From Deinococcus alpinitundrae (GTDB taxonomy: Bacteria > Deinococcota > Deinococci > Deinococcales > Deinococcaceae), in contig NZ_WXZL01000038.1 in NCBI RefSeq assembly GCF_009982895.1, positions 1 to 25,725 on the forward strand: a DNA stretch of 25,725 nt. Reading direction: 5' to 3'. A program made the translations under genes and the position numbers. Position 1 is the first letter of the stretch. Every line of letters begins with the position of its first letter. A model generated the notes under the pieces. It saw only the letters and a program-made list of their open reading frames with translations. It was not told where the DNA came from and ran no database searches. Positions 5,749 through 13,468 of the stretch are shown here, piece after piece.

Positions 5749-6966
5749 ATGACCTCATCCAAAGGAGACCCCAGTAGCCTCCGAGTACACAACCGCCGTA
5801 CCATCCTTAATCACATCCGCCAGCAAGGACCGATCAGTCGCACCCAGCTTGTCGAACTCACTGGCTTGAGCTCCGCTTCCGTGACCGGAATTACCAGCGA
5901 GCTGATCGACGACCGCCTCCTTACCGAAAAAAGCATCGGCGAAGCTGGTTTGCTTGGAGGACGGCGCCCAATCTATCTGGACATCGACTGGGACGTCCAC
6001 TATGCCGTCGGAATCAAACTCCGCGAAGACCGCATCGAAGCGGTGCTGACCGACCTCTCCACTCGGGTCCTCGCGCACCTCTCGGAGAATCTGGTGGGAC
6101 AGGCGCCTGAGCAGGTGGTTTCGCAGATCAAAGACATCTGTAAGAAGCTTTACCGTCGGGCGAAAATCAAGAAGCAGGAGGTCATAGGGATCGGCATCTG
6201 CCTTTCCGGGGTCATCGACGCTAGAAACGGCACCGCCGTGAGTGCTTACCTGCTGGGTTGGCATGGCGTCCCTATGTCCGACATGGTCACGCGCGCGACG
6301 GGTTTACCCACCTGGATCGACAACGACCTCAACGCCTTCGCCGCAGCCGAGCGACTCTTCGGGCATGGCAAACATGCCCGGAACTTCATTGTCATTGCCA
6401 TCGGCCGCGGTGTGGGGGCAGCCTTTATCGCAAACGGTGAAATCGTGCGGGGCCGTGATGGCGGTGCCGGAGAATTTGGGCATAACCTCATCGTTCCGGG
6501 CGGACGGGTGTGTGGGTGCGGACGGCGCGGGTGTTTGGAAGCTTATACCGCGGAAGGAGCGATCTTAGCTCAGTTTGTCGAGCGGTTTCCAGAGCGGGCA
6601 GGAATCTCCGTGAGTAAACTGGTGGCCCTCGCAGATGACGGGCACGAGGGTGCGCGTGGGCTGCTGCAGGAGACCGGCGAGCTTATTGGGCTCCACCTCT
6701 CGTACCTGGTGAATGCTTTCAATCCGGAGCTGATTGTGACTGGAGGCGAAGGCAGCCGTCTTGGACGCTGGTTTTTTGATTCTCTCCGCAGGTCCCTGCA
6801 TGAAGCTGCCTTTGACGGCCTCGCGACTGAACTGCCGATTATTGTGGTTCCCTGGCAGAATGATGACTTCACCCCGTGGGCGCAGGGCGCGGCAAGCCTC
6901 GCGGTGCAGAGCGCCTTTGAAACCGGGGCCATTCTGAAAATGCCAGTCGGGACTGACGTTTCCTGA
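5749..6966 (+). CDS. ROK-family transcriptional repressor (XylR/NagC type)
   Basis: A 405-residue protein, the normal length for ROK regulators. Residues about 15-65 form a winged helix-turn-helix: RRTILNHIRQQGPISRTQLV, then LTGLSSASVTGITSELIDD and GGRRP. The ROK sugar-binding domain follows: GIGICLSGVID, WIDNDLNAFAAAERLFG, GRGVGAAFI, GGAGEFGHN, and the zinc motif C255-G-C257-GRRG-C262-LEAY. AAGGGGG lies just upstream of the ATG. Proteins of this type bind DNA without ligand and release it when a sugar binds. The gene faces the transport and glycosidase genes, and an 18-bp site shared by all three local promoters is its likely operator. The inducer is unknown; a rhamnoside breakdown product is the natural guess from context. 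No frameshift is seen, and a strong terminator follows. Confidence 0.93.
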   Translation: MTSSKGDPSSLRVHNRRTILNHIRQQGPISRTQLVELTGLSSASVTGITSELIDDRLLTEKSIGEAGLLGGRRPIYLDIDWDVHYAVGIKLREDRIEAVLTDLSTRVLAHLSENLVGQAPEQVVSQIKDICKKLYRRAKIKKQEVIGIGICLSGVIDARNGTAVSAYLLGWHGVPMSDMVTRATGLPTWIDNDLNAFAAAERLFGHGKHARNFIVIAIGRGVGAAFIANGEIVRGRDGGAGEFGHNLIVPGGRVCGCGRRGCLEAYTAEGAILAQFVERFPERAGISVSKLVALADDGHEGARGLLQETGELIGLHLSYLVNAFNPELIVTGGEGSRLGRWFFDSLRRSLHEAAFDGLATELPIIVVPWQNDDFTPWAQGAASLAVQSAFETGAILKMPVGTDVS

Positions 6967-6980
6967 CAGCTTAAGTGAAG

Positions 6981-7017
6981 GCGGCGCGGAAGGAACGTTC
7001 CTTCCGCGCCGCTTTAT
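6981..7017 (+). terminator. terminator of the ROK gene
   Basis: GCGGCGCGGAAGGAAC (6981-6996) is directly followed by its exact complement (6997-7012), then TTTATT. It is a 16-bp stem starting 14 bp past the stop. The 313-bp gap to the next gene holds only this and the promoter with operator at 7080-7129. Confidence 0.85.
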
Positions 7018-7079
7018 TGCCCTGAGAGAGCAGCATGTTGAGGTCATGGCGGCCGGTAGGTTGATTTACAAGGTGAGGC

Positions 7080-7129
7080 TTGACGGATCATAGGCACAGT
7101 GTTAATCTCTGGTTACTTCACAACATAAG
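7080..7129 (+). promoter_or_regulatory. promoter of the sugar-binding protein gene with operator site B
   Basis: TTGACG (7080-7085), a 17-bp spacer, and TAATCT (7103-7108). The sequence GTTACTTCACAACATAAG (7112-7129) follows and keeps the invariant bases of GTTAnnTCAnnAnnTAAG. The leader to the ATG is about 165 nt, longer than usual, and encodes nothing obvious. Confidence 0.6.
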
Positions 7130-7279
7130 GGAACCAACGAGACGCCTTTACCTTACCGTCAGAAGTTGAGCAAGACCGAAACTGCCGTCCCGGAGCACTC
7201 TTCTGCCTGTGTGACTGCCAGAGCGAACGCTACTCACAAACCATTGATCCCGGTACTCACCTATTTTAAGGAGCTGACC

Positions 7280-8530
7280 ATGCACAAGAACATTCGTTTT
7301 ACGGCACTCACGGCCCTGCTTGTCCTCATTACCGTCGCCGGAGCCCAGAGCAAGAAGGTCGTCTTTCTGTCCGGCCAGAACGAAGACGTCGGCTATACCC
7401 GTATCATCAGCGAGCTGGCCCGCGATTACCAGAAGCAGCATCCGAATGTCAGCTACGAGTATCAGAACAACACCACCGATATGACACAGAAGCTGCAACT
7501 ACTGGCAGGCAGCAACAACTTGCCCACCCTCTACTCCATTGGCGAGCCGAGCCTGCTGCAGCAGCTCTACGCCAAGGGTGAAATCGTGGATCTGGAGCAG
7601 ACCTTCAAGAAGCTCGGCATCTACAATCAGCTCAACCCCGTGGCCGTCGACATCAACAAGAAGCTCGAGGGTGGCAAGCTGCTGGGCCTACCGCTCGAAC
7701 TGAATATCGAGGGCGTCTGGTACAACAAAAAGGTCTTTGCGGACAACGGCATTAGAGAGCCGAAGACCTGGGACGAGATGCTCTCGGCTGCGGAGAAATT
7801 CAAGCAAAAAGGTATCCAGCCCTTCTCGGCTTCCGGTGATCAGGGTTGGCCCCTCACCCGGTTGCTCGGTGGATACGCTGAGCGCTATTACGGTGCAGAC
7901 GCCATGGACCGTGTGAAAGCGGGCACGCTTAAGCTCACCGACCCTGGCTTCGTGCAGGCTGCTGCGACTGTGCAGGACATGGGCAAGAAAGGCTACTTCG
8001 GCCAGGGAGTCAACACCGTCGATTACGACACGGCCGTGGACGCCTTCCTGCAGGGCAAGGCGGCCATGTTCTACATGGGCAGCTGGGAACTGCGCAACTT
8101 CAATGACCCTAAGCGCAACCAGATCGGCGCGGGCAACATCGGTTTCTTCAACCTGCCGGCCGTGAAAGGCGGGAAGGGGACGATGAGCGACTGGTCGATC
8201 AACACCGGTCTGGTCGTGGCGATGAACCAGAAGCAGAACGACGCAGCGCTGGGTGAATGGATGAAGTACGTCTTTTCCAACTACGGCACGCGCTCCATGA
8301 GTGAGCTCGGGGCCCTGACTGGTTTCAAGGTCAGTAAGATGCCCGCGACTGTTCCGGCCTTGACAACCATGACTCAGCGCAAGCTCAATTCGGCCAAGAA
8401 GGGTTACCTGTGGTTCGAAGGCTACTTCAGCCCTAAGGCCACGTCGCTGTCACAGAAGAACGTGCAGCTGCTGGTGACTGGCGATATGACGCCTGAGGAC
8501 TTTCTCGGTCAGTTGCAGAACGGCAAGTAA
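7280..8530 (+). CDS. CUT1-type sugar ABC transporter, substrate-binding protein
   Basis: A 416-residue extracytoplasmic binding protein (SBP family 1). The ATG at 7280 was chosen because TTTTAAGGAG lies seven bases upstream and the product opens with a clear signal peptide: MHKNIRF, a hydrophobic stretch, and AGA before QSKK. Longer in-frame starts upstream would bury this signal. Typical features include LPTLYSIGEPSLLQQL, GVWYNKKVF (the N-K-K-x-F element of oligosaccharide binders), AAMFYMGSWE, and a C-terminal PEDFLGQLQ. It captures an oligosaccharide outside the membrane and passes it to the two downstream permeases. A hairpin and a second promoter separate it from them, which fits a need for excess binding protein. 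The ligand cannot be read from sequence; neighbouring rhamnosidase suggests a rhamnose-containing glycan. Confidence 0.93.
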   Translation: MHKNIRFTALTALLVLITVAGAQSKKVVFLSGQNEDVGYTRIISELARDYQKQHPNVSYEYQNNTTDMTQKLQLLAGSNNLPTLYSIGEPSLLQQLYAKGEIVDLEQTFKKLGIYNQLNPVAVDINKKLEGGKLLGLPLELNIEGVWYNKKVFADNGIREPKTWDEMLSAAEKFKQKGIQPFSASGDQGWPLTRLLGGYAERYYGADAMDRVKAGTLKLTDPGFVQAAATVQDMGKKGYFGQGVNTVDYDTAVDAFLQGKAAMFYMGSWELRNFNDPKRNQIGAGNIGFFNLPAVKGGKGTMSDWSINTGLVVAMNQKQNDAALGEWMKYVFSNYGTRSMSELGALTGFKVSKMPATVPALTTMTQRKLNSAKKGYLWFEGYFSPKATSLSQKNVQLLVTGDMTPEDFLGQLQNGK

Positions 8531-8539
8531 GGTCAGTAC

Positions 8540-8577
8540 AAGCTGCCAGGAATCCAGCCTCGGATTCCTGGCAGCTT
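8540..8577 (+). terminator. hairpin after the binding-protein gene
   Basis: A perfect 16-bp stem (AAGCTGCCAGGAATCC with its complement at 8562-8577), loop AGCCTC, 9 bp past the stop. The T-tail is minimal, so it may terminate partially or protect the mRNA 3' end. Confidence 0.7.
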
Positions 8578-8622
8578 ACGTCTTGAGTCGTCTGGGCGGT
8601 TCATAAACGTTACTGATCCGGG

Positions 8623-8672
8623 TTGACTTGACTGACTCTGCTGCCTACACTTTAGTTAACTCATTAAGTAAG
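8623..8672 (+). promoter_or_regulatory. promoter of the permease-glycosidase operon with operator site C
   Basis: TTGACT (8623-8628), a 17-bp spacer, and TACACT (8646-8651). The site GTTAACTCATTAAGTAAG (8655-8672) follows at once. With two flanking bases its outer parts form an inverted repeat (TTAGTTAA...TTAAGTAA), the usual shape of ROK operators. It is the best of the three copies. Confidence 0.7.
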
Positions 8673-8743
8673 CAAACACGGAGAGCACCAAGTCCTGACA
8701 GTCCTTGCAGCGCGCGCCAGCATCACACCGAAAAGGAGCATCC

Positions 8744-9628
8744 ATGAACAAAGTTCTCAGTGATTGGCGAGCCATAGCAGTCTTTGTCGGCCCCGCCCTG
8801 CTGCTCTACACCTGCATCGTTCTGATCCCCATTTTCTGGTCGCTCGGTCTGACCGCCTATGAAGGCTCGCCCATTACTGGATTCCGTCTCGTCGGTGCTG
8901 AGAACTTCATCCGCCTGATTCACGACGCCACCTTCTTCAAAGCCCTGTGGTTCGGCACCCGCTACGCCCTCTTCGTCAGCGCCGGGCAGGTCATCTTTGG
9001 GCTGTTGCTCGCCCTGATGTACGCGTTCTACCTCAAGAAGACCAGTGCGCTCGTCCGGACCCTGGTCTTCTTGCCGGTGGTGCTGCCCACCGTCGCCGTC
9101 GCGCAGATGGTCTCCAAACTCTTCGCCATCGTGCCGCAGTACGGCCTGATCAACAGCGCCCTGCACGCCGTGCACCTCGATTCGCTCGTCCAGGCCTGGC
9201 TGGGGCAGGGCAGCACCGCCTTCTGGATCATCGCGGCGATGGACATCTGGAAGGCCATGGGCTTCTACGCCATCCTGCTCTACACCGGCCTGGTCGAGAT
9301 TCCCGAGGAAACCATTGAGGCCGCGCGCCTCGACGGCGCTCAGGGCTGGTCACTGGCCCGCTTCGTGGTGCTGCCGCTGCTGGCACCCATTACGGTGGCG
9401 TCACTGATTTTCAGCCTGAATGGCACCCTCAAGGTCTTCGATTCGATTATGGCCCTGACCGGCGGGGGTCCCGGCAACGCCACCACGCCCCTCACGCTGC
9501 TGTTTTACCGGACGTCGTTTACCTACAGCGAGTACGGCTACGGCAGCACTCTTGCCCTCACCCTGGCCCTGCAGTGCCTGATCGTTACGCTGCTGATCTT
9601 CTGGCGCGCCCGTAAGAGCGGCGCCTGA
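8744..9628 (+). CDS. CUT1 sugar ABC transporter permease (MalF/UgpA type)
   Basis: A 294-residue inner-membrane protein with about six hydrophobic segments, the first at IAVFVGPALLLYTCIVLIPI. The coupling loop EETIEAARLDGAQGWSLARF, the EAA motif that docks on the ATPase, lies in the C-terminal half and is followed by VVLPLLAPI. The ATG at 8744 has AAAAGGAG seven bases upstream; an in-frame TTG further up (8705) lacks such a site. It is followed 16 bp later by the partner permease. No ATPase gene is in this operon, as in many CUT1 systems that borrow a shared MsmK/UgpC-like ATPase encoded elsewhere. Confidence 0.93.
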   Translation: MNKVLSDWRAIAVFVGPALLLYTCIVLIPIFWSLGLTAYEGSPITGFRLVGAENFIRLIHDATFFKALWFGTRYALFVSAGQVIFGLLLALMYAFYLKKTSALVRTLVFLPVVLPTVAVAQMVSKLFAIVPQYGLINSALHAVHLDSLVQAWLGQGSTAFWIIAAMDIWKAMGFYAILLYTGLVEIPEETIEAARLDGAQGWSLARFVVLPLLAPITVASLIFSLNGTLKVFDSIMALTGGGPGNATTPLTLLFYRTSFTYSEYGYGSTLALTLALQCLIVTLLIFWRARKSGA

Positions 9629-9644
9629 ACGGAGGAATAAACCC

Positions 9645-10547
9645 ATGCAACGCACCAGTCAGGCACAAGGCACCAACCCGGCCGCAGCCGGCCACCTTAC
9701 GGCAACAACAAGCCATTCCCTGCAGTTCCTCCAAAGGCTCCCGATCACGCTGCTGGTGCTGCTGGTGGTGTTCATCGCGGTGTATCCGGTCGTGTGGATC
9801 TTCATGTCTTCCCTGAAAAGCAGCGTGGAGTTCAGCAGCAGCCCCATGTGGGCCCTGCCACACACCCTGGCCTGGGACAACTACGCCCGCGCCTGGACTG
9901 AAGGGCACATGAGCAAGTACTTCGTGAACAGCGTCCTGGCCGTCATTCCCTCGCTGGTACTGGTGATCACCCTGGGCGTGATGGCAGCTTTCGGCCTCGA
10001 GATCATGCGCTGGAAGCTCAGCAATCTTGCCTCGCTGGTCTTTCTGGTCGGCATCATGGTGCCGATCCAGATCGTGATCCTGCCGCTGTTCACCATGTAC
10101 TTCAAAGCGCACTTGCTCGACACCCGTATCGCGCTCATTATCACCTACACCGCCTTCGGGCTGCCGCTGGTCGTGTTCTTCCTGGCCGGGTACTTCAAGA
10201 CCTTTGCGCGGGAAATCATCGAAGCAGCCATCATGGACGGTGCCACCATCTATCAGGTCTTCTTCAAGATTGCCCTGCCAATGGTTATGAATGCCCTGGT
10301 GACGGTGGCGCTCGTGCAGTTCTTCTTCATGTGGAACGACCTGCTCATCTCGCTGACCTTCACGCAGGACCCAGACATGCGCACCATCCAGTCCGGCTTG
10401 CTAGCCTTCACCGGGCAGTACGGACAACGCGAATGGGGACCGACGTTTGCCTCCATCGGTCTGGCCGTCGCGCCCACGGTGCTGGTTTACCTGCTGCTCA
10501 ACCAGATGGTGATGAAAGGAATGGCGGCCGGTGCCGTTAAAGGCTGA
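9645..10547 (+). CDS. CUT1 sugar ABC transporter permease (MalG/UgpE type)
   Basis: A 300-residue membrane protein, preceded by CGGAGGAAT. A polar N-terminal tail of about 30 residues leads to the first segment (LPITLLVLLVVFIAVYPVVW). YARAWTEGHMSKYFVNSVLA is typical of MalG proteins. The EAA loop reads REIIEAAIMDGATIYQVFFK, followed by IALPMVMNAL. It pairs with the upstream permease as the heterodimeric channel. The next gene, a rhamnosidase, begins 62 bp downstream with no intervening terminator, so transport and hydrolysis are co-transcribed. Confidence 0.93.
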   Translation: MQRTSQAQGTNPAAAGHLTATTSHSLQFLQRLPITLLVLLVVFIAVYPVVWIFMSSLKSSVEFSSSPMWALPHTLAWDNYARAWTEGHMSKYFVNSVLAVIPSLVLVITLGVMAAFGLEIMRWKLSNLASLVFLVGIMVPIQIVILPLFTMYFKAHLLDTRIALIITYTAFGLPLVVFFLAGYFKTFAREIIEAAIMDGATIYQVFFKIALPMVMNALVTVALVQFFFMWNDLLISLTFTQDPDMRTIQSGLLAFTGQYGQREWGPTFASIGLAVAPTVLVYLLLNQMVMKGMAAGAVKG

Positions 10548-10609
10548 AGCGCCGCTGCATCTCCCTCACGTTTTACGACCTCTTGATGTTCACTCTGGAG
10601 CCCCACAGC

Positions 10610-13468
10610 ATGACGACCTTGCCTGTAACACCTCTGCCACCGACCGTTCCTACGCTCCGTGTCACCGACCTGCACGCTGAAAGCCGTCCAGATGCCATCG
10701 GAATCACTGAAACCCGTCCCAGGCTCAGTTGGCGTACCGAAACCTGCACGCCAGCTTGGGCGCAGCACGCTTACCGCATCCAGGCATTCAGCCGCAATGG
10801 AGACGTGATGGGTGATACAGGCCGAATCGAGAGTGCTGAATCAGTCCTCGTGGCCTGGCCATTCGTACCACTACAAGCCAGGGAGCGGCGCAGCATCCGG
10901 CTCCAGGTGTGGGGCTCTGATGGACACACCAGTGAATTCAGCGAGGCCCTCGTTATCGAAGCTGGCCTGCTCAACCCGCAGGACTGGACGGCGCAGTTCA
11001 TTACACCTGCCTGGGATGAAGACACGACCCAACCTCAACCCAGCCCCCTGCTCCGCCGAGAATTTCACGTCGCTTCCCGAGTGAAATGCGCGCGACTATA
11101 CATCACTGCGCTTGGCGTGTACGAGCTTTACCTGAACGGCCAGAACGTGAGTCCGGATGTCTTGGCACCTGGATGGACCAGTTACCGCACCCGCCTTCGC
11201 TACCAGACGTACGATGTAACGGACCTGATCCAGGACGGCGCGAACGCCATCGGCGCGCTGCTCGGCGACGGGTGGTACCGGGGCCGTCTCGGCTTCGGCG
11301 GCGGAAAACGCAATATTTACGGCGACCGACTCGCCCTGCTCGCGCAACTTGAACTCGAATACGAGGATGGCCGCACGGAGCACGTGGTCAGCGACGAAAA
11401 GTGGCGTGCTACTACCGGCCCAGTCCTTGCCACCGACCTGTACGACGGTGAAACGTATGATGCCCGCCTGGAACAGTCAGCGTGGACAGCACCCCACTTC
11501 AACGATCAAACCTGGCGGCCAGTCCGCATCCTGACTGAAGACTTCACGCGCCTCACTGCGCCGGAAGGACCGCCCGTCCGGCGGACCGAACTGCTTGAGC
11601 CGAAAGCCATCTTCACTTCGCCCAGTGGCAAGACCCTGGTCGATTTCGGGCAAAACCTGGTTGGCTGGCTGCGCATCTCAGTGCAGGGCGAAGCTGGTCA
11701 CACCGTTACCCTGCAGCATGCGGAAGTACTCGAGCACGGCGAACTCGGTACCCGGCCGCTGCGTTTCGCCGCTGCCACCGACCGCTACACCTTGAAAGGG
11801 GGGGGCATAGAGAACTGGGAGCCGCGCTTCACCTTCCACGGCTTCCGGTACGCCCAGATTGACAATTGGCCCGGTGAACTTCGTCCTGAAGACATCCGGG
11901 CGGTCGTCGTTCACTCTGACCTGGAGCGCACCGGCTGGTTCGAATGCAGCGATCCCCTCATCAACCAGCTGCACCAGAACGTGGTGTGGGGCATGCGCGG
12001 TAACTTCCTCGCCATTCCCACCGACTGTCCACAACGCGACGAGCGGCTCGGCTGGACCGGCGATATTCAAGTTTTCGCCCCCACGGCCAGCTTCCTCTAC
12101 AACGTCAGAGGCTTTCTGAGTTCCTGGCTAAAGGATCTTGCCGCCGACCAGGAGGACACCGGAGCCGTTCCAGCGGTCATTCCGCACGTTCTGGCCGCAC
12201 CCCTGCCTGCCGCTGCGTGGGGTGATGCCGCCACGGTTGTTCCCTGGGTGCTGTACCAGCGCTACGGCGACAAAGGCGTTCTCGAAGAGCAGTTCAGCAG
12301 TATGAAGGCCTGGGTGGACTACGTTCATAGCCGCACTGGACCGTCGCTGCTGTGGGATCAGGACTTTCAGTTCGGCGACTGGCTAGACCCCGCCGCGCCG
12401 CCCACCAACCCCGCTGACGGCCGGACCAATCCTAGTGTCGTCGCCACCGCGTACTTCGTGCGTTCCGCGGAACTGGTCGCAAACACCGCGTCGATTCTCG
12501 GAAGAAAAGACGACGCCACTCACTACCAACAACTTGCCAACGACGTCCGTGCTGCATTCGAAGCCGAGTACGTCACGGCAAACGGCCGGATCATCAGTGA
12601 CTCCAGCACCGCGTACGCGCTTGCGGTGCAGTTCACGCTGCTGAGGGGCGAAAAACAACGCACGTATGCTGGGCGGCGGCTGCGCGCGCTGGTACGTGAG
12701 AACGGCTACCGCATCGGGACCGGCTTCGTCGGCACGCCCCTCATCTGCGACGCTCTTTGCAGCGTTGGCGAGTACGACGCAGCCTACCGGCTACTGACCC
12801 AGACGGAATGTCCCTCCTGGCTGTATCCCGTCACCATGGGCGCCACGACCATCTGGGAACGCTGGGACAGCATGCTCCCGGACGGCAGTATCAACCCTGG
12901 TGAGATGACCAGCTTCAACCACTACGCGCTGGGTGCCGTTGCGGACTGGCTGCACCGGACGGTTGCCGGCTTGGCACCTGGAGCTGGAGACGTCGGATAC
13001 CGACGTCTCGACATTCATCCGGTCCCCGGTGGACGCCTCACTTCGGCCCGCGCCCAGCACATCACACCGTACGGCCTGGCGGAGTCTTCCTGGGAGATTC
13101 AGGAAGGTCAGTTTAAGCTGCATGTGGTGGTTCCACCCAATACCACGGCTGACGTGACCTTGCCAAGCGGCGAAGTCCACCACGTCGCGTCAGGAACATA
13201 CAACTGGACCGTTCCGTACCAAGCCAGCGGAACAACAGGTCCGGTGACGCTCGAGAGTGACTTCGACACCCTCAGCAGCCACCCTGAGTTGTACCAGAAC
13301 GTCATCCAGGCCGTCCAGGCCCATTCTGCCGATCATCTGGACGGGTTCAGGAAATCCCTGCAAAGTAGCCTCGCCGGAACGAGCATCCAGCGGGCAGTGT
13401 GGGGCATTCCACACCGTGAAGAACTCTTACAGAAACTCGAGCAGCTCCTTATGGAGCAGTCGGCATGA
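10610..13468 (+). CDS. alpha-L-rhamnosidase, GH78, cytoplasmic
   Basis: A 952-residue enzyme releasing terminal L-rhamnose from glycosides. Start at ATG 10610 because GGAG lies nine bases upstream; a TTG at 10583 is less likely. An N-terminal beta domain opens RVTDLHAESRPDAIGITETR, with PRLSW. A carbohydrate-binding-like region (LYITALGVYELYLNGQNVSP, GDGWYRGRLG) precedes the (alpha/alpha)6 barrel. Catalytic motifs of the family are present: CPQRDERLGWTGD (473-485, acid side) and TIWERWD with E750 (base side). There is no signal peptide, so it acts on imported substrate. After the usual C-terminal beta domain (about residue 870) comes an unusual helical extension of about 80 residues (ELYQNVIQAVQAH... 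ELLQKLEQLLMEQSA) of unknown role. The TGA overlaps the ATG of the GH3 gene, indicating coupled translation. Confidence 0.93.
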   Translation: MTTLPVTPLPPTVPTLRVTDLHAESRPDAIGITETRPRLSWRTETCTPAWAQHAYRIQAFSRNGDVMGDTGRIESAESVLVAWPFVPLQARERRSIRLQVWGSDGHTSEFSEALVIEAGLLNPQDWTAQFITPAWDEDTTQPQPSPLLRREFHVASRVKCARLYITALGVYELYLNGQNVSPDVLAPGWTSYRTRLRYQTYDVTDLIQDGANAIGALLGDGWYRGRLGFGGGKRNIYGDRLALLAQLELEYEDGRTEHVVSDEKWRATTGPVLATDLYDGETYDARLEQSAWTAPHFNDQTWRPVRILTEDFTRLTAPEGPPVRRTELLEPKAIFTSPSGKTLVDFGQNLVGWLRISVQGEAGHTVTLQHAEVLEHGELGTRPLRFAAATDRYTLKGGGIENWEPRFTFHGFRYAQIDNWPGELRPEDIRAVVVHSDLERTGWFECSDPLINQLHQNVVWGMRGNFLAIPTDCPQRDERLGWTGDIQVFAPTASFLYNVRGFLSSWLKDLAADQEDTGAVPAVIPHVLAAPLPAAAWGDAATVVPWVLYQRYGDKGVLEEQFSSMKAWVDYVHSRTGPSLLWDQDFQFGDWLDPAAPPTNPADGRTNPSVVATAYFVRSAELVANTASILGRKDDATHYQQLANDVRAAFEAEYVTANGRIISDSSTAYALAVQFTLLRGEKQRTYAGRRLRALVRENGYRIGTGFVGTPLICDALCSVGEYDAAYRLLTQTECPSWLYPVTMGATTIWERWDSMLPDGSINPGEMTSFNHYALGAVADWLHRTVAGLAPGAGDVGYRRLDIHPVPGGRLTSARAQHITPYGLAESSWEIQEGQFKLHVVVPPNTTADVTLPSGEVHHVASGTYNWTVPYQASGTTGPVTLESDFDTLSSHPELYQNVIQAVQAHSADHLDGFRKSLQSSLAGTSIQRAVWGIPHREELLQKLEQLLMEQSA

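Noticed and set aside
7166..7279. Longer start (7166) for the sugar-binding protein
   Set aside because: It would place 38 polar residues before the signal peptide; the ATG at 7280 has a good ribosome-binding site.
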